Source of the DNA: an uncultured Candidatus Neoarthromitus sp.
Lineage (GTDB): Bacteria; Bacillota; Clostridia; Clostridiales; Clostridiaceae
Length of the DNA: 64,000 nt
Direction: 5' to 3'
NCBI GenBank assembly: GCA_937890765.1
Contig: CALADQ010000026.1
Coordinates: forward strand, 62,001 to 126,000
Part shown: piece after piece, positions 42,572-51,404 of the stretch
How the letters are laid out: every line of letters starts with the position of its first letter
Position numbering within the stretch: position 1 is the stretch's first letter
Made by a program: the position numbers and the translations under genes
The notes under the pieces: generated by a model
Told to the model about the DNA's origin: nothing
What the model saw: the letters and a program-made list of their open reading frames with translations, nothing else
Database searches by the model: none

Positions 42572-44344
42572 TTAAATTTCATTTTTTATTGCAATTCCAA
42601 GTTCATCAAGTTGAATTTCATCGACTGTATTTGGAGCTTGTGATAATAAACATTCTGCTTTTTTATTTTTAGGAAATGCGATTACATCTTTTATGTCATT
42701 CGTTTCTGTTAAAAACATAATTATTCTATCAAGTCCAAAAGCAATTCCACCATGCGGAGGCGTTCCATACTTTAAAGCCTCAACAAAAAATCCAAATTTT
42801 TCATTTACATCTTCTTGCGTCAATCCTAAAGCTTCAAACATTTTTTGTTGAATTTTATCGTCATGTATCCTTACACTTCCACCACCAATTTCTTCACCAT
42901 TCAAAACTAAATCATAAGCCTTAGCTCTAATTTTTGAATAATCTTTGGAATCAAAATATTTTATATCTTCTTCCTTTGGCATCGTAAAAGGATGATGCGC
43001 TGCATAAAATCTTGAATCTTCTTCGCTGTATTCATACAATGGAAAATTTGTAACCCACAAGAATTTAAATTCTTTGTTGTCTTTCAACAATTCTAAGTGA
43101 TTTGCCAATTCTAACCTAAGAGCACCCAAAGCATTTAAAACAATTTTCCTCACACCTGAAATTATAAATAAACAATCGCCATTTTTCAATTTATATTTAT
43201 CGATTAAATGAATTTTATTTTCTTCTGTGAGAAATTTGCTTATTGATGAATTAATTTGTCCATCTTTGTAATTTATATAAACAAGTGCCTTAGCACCAAA
43301 ATGATTTTTCACAAACTCATTAAACTTATCAAATTGTTTTCTAGAAAAATTTGAATTTTCAGCTTTAATAGCTCTTATTTCATTTCCATTCTCGATGCAC
43401 TCTTTAAAAATTGGAAACTCTGAATCTAAAAAAGAATTTTTCACATCAATTATTTTCATATCGAATCTCAAATCTGGCTTATCGCTTCCATAAAAATTCA
43501 TGCAATCGTCGTAGCTCATTTCTAAAAATCTTTCAGAAAAATTTATTCCCTTAACTTTTTCAAAAACATATTTAATTAAATTTTCCATTTTAATTTTGAC
43601 TTCATCTTCATCAACAAAACTCATTTCGATATCAACTTGAGTAAATTCTGGCTGTCTATTCGCTCTTAAATCCTCATCTCTAAAACAAGTAGCAATTTGA
43701 TAATATTTGTCAAAATTACTCACCATCAAAAGTTGTTTGAAAATTTGTGGAGATTGCGGAAGTGCATAAAAAGAACTTCTATTAATTCTGCTTGGAACTA
43801 AAAAATCTCTAGCACCCTCTGGCGTGCTTTTATTTAAAATAGGCGTGGACACCTCAATGAAACCATCATTATGTAAAAACTCTCTGAACGCCATAGAAAC
43901 TTCACTTCTAATCTTAAATATTTTTTGATACTTTTCATTTCTCAAAGAAATATATCTATATTTGAATTTCAAATTTTCATTTACACAAAAACCTTCATCA
44001 ACCATAAATGGAAGTAAATTTGATTTTGAATATATTTCTAAATTATCACAAATAACTTCAACATCGCCCGTATAAATATTTGAATTTTTAGATTCTCTTT
44101 CTTTAACAATTCCTTTTACTTTAATGCAATACTCAGATTTCAAAGAATCCGCAATTTCAAAAACTTCATCGCCCTCTTTAAAAACTATTTGCACGATTCC
44201 TTCCCTGTCTCTTAAATCTATAAATATGAGCGAACCTAAATTTCTTTTTCTGTTAACCCACCCCTCAAGTACAACTTCCTTATTCAAAAAATCTTTATTA
44301 ACCAAACCACAATAAGCAGTTCTCTTAAAATTTTTAAAATCCAT
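42572..44344 (-). CDS. aspS: Aspartyl-tRNA synthetase
   Basis: Class II synthetase of 590 residues, bacterial type: N-terminal OB-fold anticodon domain (VVLEGWVNRKRNLGSLIFID cut at 20), motif 2 FRDEDLRANRQPEFTQVDIE, the GAD insertion, and motif 3 GIAFGLDRIIMFL. It starts 15 bases after hisS, forming the common clostridial hisS-aspS pair. I could not decide whether it is discriminating or also charges tRNA-Asn. Confidence 0.97.
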   Translation of the reverse strand: MDFKNFKRTAYCGLVNKDFLNKEVVLEGWVNRKRNLGSLIFIDLRDREGIVQIVFKEGDEVFEIADSLKSEYCIKVKGIVKERESKNSNIYTGDVEVICDNLEIYSKSNLLPFMVDEGFCVNENLKFKYRYISLRNEKYQKIFKIRSEVSMAFREFLHNDGFIEVSTPILNKSTPEGARDFLVPSRINRSSFYALPQSPQIFKQLLMVSNFDKYYQIATCFRDEDLRANRQPEFTQVDIEMSFVDEDEVKIKMENLIKYVFEKVKGINFSERFLEMSYDDCMNFYGSDKPDLRFDMKIIDVKNSFLDSEFPIFKECIENGNEIRAIKAENSNFSRKQFDKFNEFVKNHFGAKALVYINYKDGQINSSISKFLTEENKIHLIDKYKLKNGDCLFIISGVRKIVLNALGALRLELANHLELLKDNKEFKFLWVTNFPLYEYSEEDSRFYAAHHPFTMPKEEDIKYFDSKDYSKIRAKAYDLVLNGEEIGGGSVRIHDDKIQQKMFEALGLTQEDVNEKFGFFVEALKYGTPPHGGIAFGLDRIIMFLTETNDIKDVIAFPKNKKAECLLSQAPNTVDEIQLDELGIAIKNEI

Positions 44345-44359
44345 AAGTCAACCTCTATT

Positions 44360-45619
44360 CTATTTTAAATTCAAAGCACGCTGAATTTTTTCTGAATTCA
44401 ATTCAACTTTAAAATTTTCACCTGTCATCATATTTTTTATATTAACGCAATTGTTGTCAATCTCATCTTGCCCTAACACAATTACATTTTTTGCACCAAT
44501 TTTATTTGCATACTTCATTTGCGATTTCAAACTTCGCTCTAAAAAATCCATATCACATGAAACATTTAATTTTCTCAGCTCGTTGCACAAATTAAAAGCA
44601 TAAGTGCCGAAACTTTTATCAAGCGTCACAACAAACAAATCTATAGTATTTTTATCACAAAGCTCAATTCCTTCTTTTTGAAGAGCCAAAATCAATCTTT
44701 CTAATCCCAACCCAAATCCTACAGCAGGTGATTCTTTGCCACCAAGTTCTTCAACTAAATAATCATATCTTCCACCGCCACAAAGAGTCAAACCTTCTTT
44801 ATCGACAATTTCAAAAACAGTTTTAGTATAATAATCAAGTCCTCTAACTATTTTTGAATTAATATTAAACTCAACTCCAATAGCAGACAAATATTTTTGA
44901 ACTTGAACAAAATGATTTGAACATTCATCGCATATGTAATCTAAAATAGATGGAGAATTTTTCAATAAAGATTTGCATTTTTCATTTTTGCAATCCAAAA
45001 TTCTTAAAGGATTTCTTTTCAATCTGTCTCGACAAAGTGAACAAAGTTCTTCTTGATTTTCGTTGAGGAAATTTTTCAAAACATCATTATACTTTGGCCT
45101 ACACTCTCTACATCCAAGCGAATTTATATTTACAGAGCAACTCTTTATTCCCAAATCAAAATAAATTGAATATGCAAGATTTATTAATTCCGCATCGCAA
45201 ATTCCATCTTTGCTTCCCAAAATTTCAACACCAAATTGATGATGTTGCCTCAACCTACCGTTTTGAACATTTTCATATCTGAAAACTGGCGTTATGTAAA
45301 AAACTTTTAAAGGCTGAGGTTGAGCATACAAACTATGCTCAATAAACGCCCTAATAGTTGGAGACGTTCCCTCAGCCTTTAAAGTTATACTTCTATTTCC
45401 TTTGTCATTAAAAGTATACATTTCTTTCTGAACTATATCGGTCGTACCTCCAACGCCTCGAAGAAAAAGTTCTGTATATTCAAAAATCGGCGTTCTTATT
45501 TCATCAATTCCAAACAACTTAGCTTTGTTTCTCAAAAAATTTTCAACATATTGCCAAACATAAATTTCTGTAGGCAAACAATCCTTAGTTCCTTTAGGTA
45601 GTTTTATTAATTTAGACAT
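44360..45619 (-). CDS. hisS: Histidyl-tRNA synthetase
   Basis: Class II synthetase of 419 residues. Motif 2 FRYENVQNGRLRQHHQFGVE (about 110-129), the HisA-type signature RGLDYYTKTVFEI and motif 3 VGFGLGLERL are present, with a C-terminal Rossmann-like anticodon domain. Four CxxC-like pairs between about 160 and 245 (CREC, CSLC, CDEC region) are unusual in number and could bind zinc. Its ATG overlaps the stop of the upstream hydrolase (TAATG). Confidence 0.96.
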   Translation of the reverse strand: MSKLIKLPKGTKDCLPTEIYVWQYVENFLRNKAKLFGIDEIRTPIFEYTELFLRGVGGTTDIVQKEMYTFNDKGNRSITLKAEGTSPTIRAFIEHSLYAQPQPLKVFYITPVFRYENVQNGRLRQHHQFGVEILGSKDGICDAELINLAYSIYFDLGIKSCSVNINSLGCRECRPKYNDVLKNFLNENQEELCSLCRDRLKRNPLRILDCKNEKCKSLLKNSPSILDYICDECSNHFVQVQKYLSAIGVEFNINSKIVRGLDYYTKTVFEIVDKEGLTLCGGGRYDYLVEELGGKESPAVGFGLGLERLILALQKEGIELCDKNTIDLFVVTLDKSFGTYAFNLCNELRKLNVSCDMDFLERSLKSQMKYANKIGAKNVIVLGQDEIDNNCVNIKNMMTGENFKVELNSEKIQRALNLK

Positions 45620-46239
45620 TACAATTCTCTTTCTCCTACGAATTCATTATTTTTAATTTCATCTCCAATTGTCGTATCCTTTCCATGCCCAGCATGAACT
45701 ATTGTATCATTAGGAAGTTTAAATAATTTATTTTTTATACTGCTAACCAAAGTTTCAAAATCTCCGCCATACAAATCAGTTCTTCCAATAGTATTTTTAA
45801 ACAAAGTGTCTCCCGTGAAAATATGATTTTCAAATTTGTAAGTCATTCCTCCTTGAGTATGCCCAGGAGTTGATATAACATCAATTTTAAAATCTTCGAA
45901 ATCCATCGTCAAACCATCATAAACCATATTTACATTTTTTGTTTTTGTAAATAAATACGGCTCTTCATGTTGAGCTTGATAGTCTTCCACTGCCATGAAA
46001 AAAATTGTTCCATATTTTTCTTGTATATACGGAACTCCTCCAACGTGGTCAAAATGTCCATGGGTAATCAATCCATATTTAATATCCAATTTCAAACCAT
46101 TGTCATCAAAATATTTTTGTAGCTCCTCACCATCACAACAATCAATAATAACAGCTCGATTATTTTCAAGATTATGAATCAAATAACAATTAGCTCTGTA
46201 AATTCCCAAAGGAACTTTATGAATTTTATGTTTTTCCAT
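45619..46239 (-). CDS. Metallo-beta-lactamase fold hydrolase (YqgX / glyoxalase II-like)
   Basis: A 206-residue binuclear zinc hydrolase. The HxHxDH motif THGHFDHVGGVPY (about 65-77), a later STPGHTQGG, FTGDTLF and the C-terminal AGHGKDTTIGDE are seen. Family members hydrolyse thioesters such as S-lactoylglutathione or related bacillithiol/CoA adducts; the substrate is unknown. The ATG at 46239 is preceded by AGAGGG. This gene usually lies between dtd and hisS in Clostridia, as here. Confidence 0.88.
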   Translation of the reverse strand: MEKHKIHKVPLGIYRANCYLIHNLENNRAVIIDCCDGEELQKYFDDNGLKLDIKYGLITHGHFDHVGGVPYIQEKYGTIFFMAVEDYQAQHEEPYLFTKTKNVNMVYDGLTMDFEDFKIDVISTPGHTQGGMTYKFENHIFTGDTLFKNTIGRTDLYGGDFETLVSSIKNKLFKLPNDTIVHAGHGKDTTIGDEIKNNEFVGEREL

Positions 46240-46257
46240 AAACCCTCTCTCCAAAAA

Positions 46258-46710
46258 TCAAAATTTTCTTTCACTATCTAACAATATTGTAACAGGCCCA
46301 TCATTAATAACTTTAATTTTCATATCATCACCAAAAGAACCAGTTTCAACATTTACTTCGCAACTATTTTTAATTGCACAGGCAAACTCATCAAAAAATT
46401 TTTTTGCCTCTTCTCTCTTCATAGCTTCTGTAAAAGAAGGACGCGTTCCTTTTCTAACATCTCCATACAAAGTGAATTGAGAAATTAATAAAATTTCTCC
46501 ATCCACATCGCCAACAGATTTGTTCATATTACAATTTTCATCTTCAAATATTCTCAATTTTATAATTTTATCTTTAATGTAATTCAAATCATCAATTGTA
46601 TCATCTTTTTTTATTCCAATAAAACAGCAAATTCCATTTTCAATTTTCGATACAAACTCATCGTCAACAATAACACAAGCTTCCTTAACTCTTTGCACAA
46701 CAGCTCTCAT
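46258..46710 (-). CDS. dtd: D-aminoacyl-tRNA deacylase
   Basis: Removes D-amino acids (and glycine from tRNA-Ala) from tRNAs. The 150 residues start MRAVVQRV, show the SQFTLYGDVRKGTRPSF active-site strand (about 79-95) and the Gly-cisPro motif in NDGPVTI. Start ATG at 46710 is 9 bases inside the longest frame, with AAGGTG upstream. Order rel-dtd-hydrolase-hisS is conserved. Confidence 0.96.
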   Translation of the reverse strand: MRAVVQRVKEACVIVDDEFVSKIENGICCFIGIKKDDTIDDLNYIKDKIIKLRIFEDENCNMNKSVGDVDGEILLISQFTLYGDVRKGTRPSFTEAMKREEAKKFFDEFACAIKNSCEVNVETGSFGDDMKIKVINDGPVTILLDSERKF

Positions 46711-46724
46711 AAAAATCACCTTTA

Positions 46725-48911
46725 TTAAATTTGATTAGGCCTAAACACATCAACACATCCCGAAATATTTTTTAACGAAACAACCAAATCATCCAATTTA
46801 TTTTTTGAATCAATCGTAATTCTAATATCAACTCTCGACGTGTCGGAATCTATTTCTTTAAACGTAATACTCCTTAAATAAACATTAACACCTCTTATAA
46901 CTTTCGTTACCTCTTCTATTATTGGACGATTTGAGTTTTCTATTGTAACACACAAATCAACATCGTATTTTTCATTTTTAAAATTATACCATGCAACTTC
47001 AATGAGCCTATTTTCATCAACACAATTCACAATATTTTTGCACTTCTTTCTGTGAATTGTAATTCCTCTACCTCTAGTTATAAAACCAATTATCTCATCA
47101 CCATAAACGGGAGTGCAACATTTCGCAAACTTATTCAACAAATTGTTTTCGCCTTCAACTAAAATATTTTGTTGTTTACTTTTAGTTTTTCTTTGGCTTG
47201 CTTCTTTGTTTATATTTTTTTGTGCAAGCTCAGTGTTAAGTTTCTCAACATCAAATTCTCGTTTTTCTTCATCAAAAACCAATTCATTAAATTTATTTAT
47301 AACAGATGACGTATTAATATTTCCCATTCCAGCAACAGCATACAAATCATCAAGTGATGAAAAACCCAAAAGTTTTATAAACTTTCCCAAATCATGATAG
47401 CCTAAAAATTCGTTAAACTTTATTCCTCTTCGCTTACATTCTTTTTCAAGAATATATTTTCCTCTAAGAATATTATCGCCTTTAACAATTTTGTTAAACC
47501 AATGTCTTATTTTACTTTTCGCATGATTGCTTTTCACAAAACTAAGCCAATCTACACTAGGACCTTTCAATTGCTTAGAAGTTATAATCTCAACAATATT
47601 TCCTGTTTCAAGTTCGTAATCTAACGAAACCAATTTACCATTAACCTTCGCACCCTCGCAACGATATCCAACATCAGTATGAATTCTAAACGCAAAATCA
47701 ACAGGAGTTGATCCTCCAGGCAAAGAAATAACTTTTCCATTTGGCGTGAAAACAAAAATTTCTTGAAAAATAAGATCACGTTTAAAATTTTCTACAGCTT
47801 CTTTCGGATTTTCAGTTTCAGTTAACCACTCTACAATTTCTCTTATCCAAACAAATTTATCATCAAAATCATCTTTAGGCATTCCCTTTTCTTTATATTT
47901 AAAATGTGCCGCAATTCCAAGTTCAGCAATCTTGTGCATATTCTTAGTTCTTATTTGTATCTCAAAAGGCTTTCCATTTTTGCTCAACACAGTAGTATGT
48001 AAAGACTGATAATTATTTGCTTTAGGCATCGCAATATAGTCTTTAAATTTATTTGATATTGGACTATAGCGTTCATGTGCAAGTCCCAAAGTCAAATAAC
48101 ACGTCTTTATATCTTCAACAATAACCCTAATTGCAATTAAATCAAATATGTCATCTATAGTTTTATTTTTTTGAGTAATCTTTTTATAAATGCTGTACAA
48201 ATGCTTAGGTCTCCCCTCAACATTTGCACTAATTCCAGAATTATTTAAAACTTCTTTAAAATCATTTATAATTTCATTTGTGAATTTTTCTCTATCATCA
48301 CGCTTTTGTGAAACAAGTTTTGCAACTTCATAATATTCTTCAGGATTTAAATACCTAAATGCTAAATCTTCAAGTTCCCATTTTATTTTTGACATTCCAA
48401 GCCTATGAGCTAAAGGTACGAATATATTTAAAGTTTCTTCTGACTTCTCCTTCTGCTTCTCTTTTGAAAGATATTTAAGCGTTCTCATATTATGAAGTCT
48501 ATCAGCAAGTTTAATCAAAATAACTCTTATATCTCTAGTCATTGCAATTAACATTTTTCTAATATTTCCAGCTTGAACTTCCTCTTTAGTTTTATAATTT
48601 ATTTTATCTAACTTTGAAACTCCTTCAACTAAAATCGCAACTTCTTCACCAAATTTTTCTGTTATATCCAAATAAGTAAATTCTGTATCTTCTATAACAT
48701 CATGAAGAAGGCCACCTACTATAGTATTAACATCTAAATTCATTTCTGAAAGAATATATGCAACTTCAAGAGGATGAACTATATAAGGCTCGCCATCTAT
48801 TCTTTTCTGACTTTGATGTGCATTAAAAGCAAATTTAAAAGCTTCTAGTACTAATTCTTTGCTTTCATTGTTATTAAATTTTTCTATTATATCCTCCAAC
48901 TTATGATACAT
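46725..48911 (-). CDS. rel: Bifunctional (p)ppGpp synthetase/hydrolase Rel
   Basis: Makes and degrades the stringent-response alarmones. The 728-residue protein has an intact HD hydrolase (GGLLHDVIEDTEFT, about 65-78), the synthetase domain (MPKANNYQSLHTTV and EIQIRT), TGS (FTPNGKVISLPGGSTPVDFA), a cysteine/histidine zinc region (CCTPVYGDEIIGFITRGRG) and a C-terminal ACT domain. Both active sites look complete. It is downstream of apt, as in most Firmicutes. Confidence 0.97.
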   Translation of the reverse strand: MYHKLEDIIEKFNNNESKELVLEAFKFAFNAHQSQKRIDGEPYIVHPLEVAYILSEMNLDVNTIVGGLLHDVIEDTEFTYLDITEKFGEEVAILVEGVSKLDKINYKTKEEVQAGNIRKMLIAMTRDIRVILIKLADRLHNMRTLKYLSKEKQKEKSEETLNIFVPLAHRLGMSKIKWELEDLAFRYLNPEEYYEVAKLVSQKRDDREKFTNEIINDFKEVLNNSGISANVEGRPKHLYSIYKKITQKNKTIDDIFDLIAIRVIVEDIKTCYLTLGLAHERYSPISNKFKDYIAMPKANNYQSLHTTVLSKNGKPFEIQIRTKNMHKIAELGIAAHFKYKEKGMPKDDFDDKFVWIREIVEWLTETENPKEAVENFKRDLIFQEIFVFTPNGKVISLPGGSTPVDFAFRIHTDVGYRCEGAKVNGKLVSLDYELETGNIVEIITSKQLKGPSVDWLSFVKSNHAKSKIRHWFNKIVKGDNILRGKYILEKECKRRGIKFNEFLGYHDLGKFIKLLGFSSLDDLYAVAGMGNINTSSVINKFNELVFDEEKREFDVEKLNTELAQKNINKEASQRKTKSKQQNILVEGENNLLNKFAKCCTPVYGDEIIGFITRGRGITIHRKKCKNIVNCVDENRLIEVAWYNFKNEKYDVDLCVTIENSNRPIIEEVTKVIRGVNVYLRSITFKEIDSDTSRVDIRITIDSKNKLDDLVVSLKNISGCVDVFRPNQI

Positions 48912-48934
48912 ATTAACTCCTTCAAAATTTTATA

Positions 48935-48980
48935 ATAATTTAGGGAGATCAAACCTTATTGAAACTCCCTAAAAAATCTA
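48935..48980 (-). terminator. Weak hairpin between apt and rel
   Basis: Arms AGGGAG and CUCCCU with extra imperfect pairs occur on the minus strand, but the sequence after it is AAAUUAUUAU rather than a U run. It may attenuate rather than stop transcription into rel. Confidence 0.35.
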
Positions 48981-49065
48981 ATATCTAATTATTATATCCA
49001 AAAAACTTTTCTATATCTGAAAATTGTATTATATAAACTTAAAAAACTCAACTATTTGCTATTCA

Positions 49066-49584
49066 CTAATAATCGTATTTAATAAGTGACTTAACTTCAT
49101 ATCCATTTAAAAGATTTCTTCCACCTATTTTCTCAAGCTCAATTAAAAAATCAAGCTCAATCACATTTCCCCCAGCCCTTTCTATCAAATCAGTTACCGC
49201 CTTTATGGTACCTCCAGTAGCTAACAAATCATCAACTATAGCAACTCTACTTCCGTTTTTCAAAGCATCTCTGTGTATTTCTAAAACATCTTCCCCGTAT
49301 TCTAAATCATAAACAATTTCAAAAGTATCGCATGGAAGTTTACCCTTCTTTCTAACTGGAATAAATCCAACTCCTAACACACACGCAACCGGAACACCAA
49401 ATATAAATCCACGTGCCTCAGGTCCAACAATGAAATCTAAATTTTTATCTCTAAGATTATCTGCAATTGAATTTATCGCGTACTTTAAAGCCTCTCCATC
49501 ATGAATCAATGTCGTTATATCCTTAAAACTTATACCTTCTTTTGGAAAGTTTTCTACAATTCTTATTTTATCTTTTAAGTCCAT
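49066..49584 (-). CDS. apt: Adenine phosphoribosyltransferase
   Basis: Salvages adenine to AMP with PRPP. The 172 residues show IVENFPKEGISFKDIT (about 9-24), GPEARGFIFG and the PRPP loop VAIVDDLLATGGTIKA (about 117-132). The start has GGAGG inside the end of the upstream RecJ-like gene, and the two frames overlap by 10 bases. Confidence 0.97.
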   Translation of the reverse strand: MDLKDKIRIVENFPKEGISFKDITTLIHDGEALKYAINSIADNLRDKNLDFIVGPEARGFIFGVPVACVLGVGFIPVRKKGKLPCDTFEIVYDLEYGEDVLEIHRDALKNGSRVAIVDDLLATGGTIKAVTDLIERAGGNVIELDFLIELEKIGGRNLLNGYEVKSLIKYDY

Positions 49585-50414
49585 AATCTTTCCTCCATTT
49601 TACCATTGACCTCTTTCACTAAATATTTGCAAATTTGATTAGCCTTTAAGGGATTTGATACAGTTAATAATTCCACTATTAATCTAGCATTTGTTATTTT
49701 ATTTTTGTTTATAAAATCTGGATCTATAAACATAATCAACTCATTTATCGTTAAATTTTGAGAATTTATATTTATAAGCTCTCTAAGCCCATGATTACGA
49801 GTATTTTTTAAAAAATAAGATCCCTCTTTCAAAAGTTCATAATTTTCTCCACAAACTTTGACATTATCGTGAAACAAACTTATAAAAACTAAATCTATAA
49901 ACTTAACCATGCTTTTTAAATTGTAAAATCTACTAATAGCTTGTAAAATTTTATAAGTTAACGCGGGCAACGTCAAATCTTTAAAAGAATACGAACAATT
50001 ATCCTGATGTGGATTTATCAATATGTAATTTTGTGATTTGAAAACATTTTCTAATTTGTTAGACACATTTACACACTGTATTGAAGAATCAATTGTAATT
50101 ATTTTATCTAATGAAAAAACTACATCTACTCGCATAAGCTCAATGTGATTTTTAAATTCATTCTCATCAAATTCTTGATTTTCATCATACATGTAATGAG
50201 AAACATTTAATTTTAAATATCGTAAAGCTAATATTAAAAGAGATGTTGACAAAACCCCATCTAAATTACTTGGAGAACAAATCAAAATATTATTGTGACT
50301 ATTCATAAGTTTGTCTATTATAAAAAGAACTTCCCTTATACCATTAATCTCAAAAGGATTATAGTTATTGTCGATATACCCTTTTTTCAAAATAACATTA
50401 CGATAATTTTTCAT
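49575..50414 (-). CDS. RecJ-like protein, truncated and without DHH catalytic motifs
   Basis: RecJ, a 5'-3' single-strand DNA exonuclease of about 570 residues or more, normally lies between secF and apt in Clostridia. Here the slot holds 279 residues that still align with its N-terminal domain: ICSPSNLDGVLSTSLLILAL (45-64) replaces the DYDVDG motif I, keeping only Asp52; the DHH segment is deleted; INPHQDNCSYSFKDLTLP (133-150) matches the region after DHH; FHDNVK replaces the CDVVDL metal site. The DHHA1 and OB parts are absent. The frame is intact with a good SD (GGAGG) and promoter, so it is expressed but is very unlikely to be a nuclease. Confidence 0.75.
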   Translation of the reverse strand: MKNYRNVILKKGYIDNNYNPFEINGIREVLFIIDKLMNSHNNILICSPSNLDGVLSTSLLILALRYLKLNVSHYMYDENQEFDENEFKNHIELMRVDVVFSLDKIITIDSSIQCVNVSNKLENVFKSQNYILINPHQDNCSYSFKDLTLPALTYKILQAISRFYNLKSMVKFIDLVFISLFHDNVKVCGENYELLKEGSYFLKNTRNHGLRELININSQNLTINELIMFIDPDFINKNKITNARLIVELLTVSNPLKANQICKYLVKEVNGKMEERLWT

Positions 50415-50451
50415 AAATATAATCCTCCAAATCATTAGAAAAACACATTTA

Positions 50452-50480
50452 ATTATAATTTACAATGATTAGTTTTACAA
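50452..50480 (-). promoter_or_regulatory. Sigma-A promoter for the recJ-like gene and apt
   Basis: TTGTAA (50475-50480), 17-base spacer, perfect TATAAT (50452-50457), placed between the secF terminator and the RecJ-like start. Confidence 0.6.
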
Positions 50481-50490
50481 TAGATTTAGA

Positions 50491-50526
50491 CAAAAAATAA
50501 AGCAGATTAATATTGATTAACCTGCT
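50491..50526 (-). terminator. Terminator after secF
   Basis: A 10-bp stem (50502-50511 with 50516-50525, one G-U pair), 4-base loop, then UUUAUUUUUUG on the minus strand. Confidence 0.9.
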
Positions 50527-50534
50527 CATTTTAA

Positions 50535-51404
50535 TTATTTTTGTTTACTATCTTTATTTTTCTTTCTATTGAACAAAGTCCATATTGGGGTAGCTATGAA
50601 CAACGACGAATAAGTTCCTGAAATCATTCCAATCAAAATCGGAAAAGAAAACTCCCTTACACTTGGAACAAATACATAGACAGCCAAAATTATTACCACA
50701 GTCGTCAAAGAAGTATTCATACATCTAACAAAACTTTGCCTCAAACTCAAATTCGCAATTTCTTCAGAGGACTTGTTTAAATAAAGTTTTTTGTTCTCTC
50801 TTATCCTATCAAACACAACAATCGTATCATTTATTGAATATCCAACAATCGTCAATATCGCCGCAATGAACGGAGAATTTATTGGAACAAAAAATATTGC
50901 GTAAGCACTTAACGTAACAAGAACATCATGTATCAATGCAATTATTGCCGCAACACCAAAATATATTTCAAATCTTATAATTATGTAAATAAGCATGCAC
51001 AATGTTGCAATGAACAAAGCAATTAATGCTCTACTAGTTAATTCTTTACCAACTGATTCACCTATTTCAGTTTGAGATAATAATGCCGAATCTTCCAAAT
51101 CATACTTCTCTTTAATGTCATTAAAAAATTCTTTAACTTTGTCAGCTTTGAATTCCTTACTTCTTATTTCAAATTGAGTTTCATTAACTATCTTTGTAGT
51201 TGCATCACTAGAATATTTTGATAGAATCTCATCAACTTCAACTTTATCAAATTGTTTTCCCATCTCAATCGAAACAGTTGTTCCACCAACAAAATCTATT
51301 CCTATGTTAAGTCCTCTAACAAAAAACATTATTACACCAATTAATATTACAAGTATGGATATTGCAAACCACAGCTTATACTTCTTGACTAAATTCATTT
51401 GCAT
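50535..51404 (-). CDS. secF: Protein translocase subunit SecF
   Basis: With SecD uses the proton gradient to help pull proteins through SecYEG. The 289 residues have six membrane segments, the signature GIDFVGGTTVSIEM after the first, and AAILTIVGYSINDTIVVFDRIRE. GGAGG lies 5 bases before the ATG at 51404; the start lies inside secD, with a 29-base overlap in another frame. Confidence 0.96.
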   Translation of the reverse strand: MQMNLVKKYKLWFAISILVILIGVIMFFVRGLNIGIDFVGGTTVSIEMGKQFDKVEVDEILSKYSSDATTKIVNETQFEIRSKEFKADKVKEFFNDIKEKYDLEDSALLSQTEIGESVGKELTSRALIALFIATLCMLIYIIIRFEIYFGVAAIIALIHDVLVTLSAYAIFFVPINSPFIAAILTIVGYSINDTIVVFDRIRENKKLYLNKSSEEIANLSLRQSFVRCMNTSLTTVVIILAVYVFVPSVREFSFPILIGMISGTYSSLFIATPIWTLFNRKKNKDSKQK

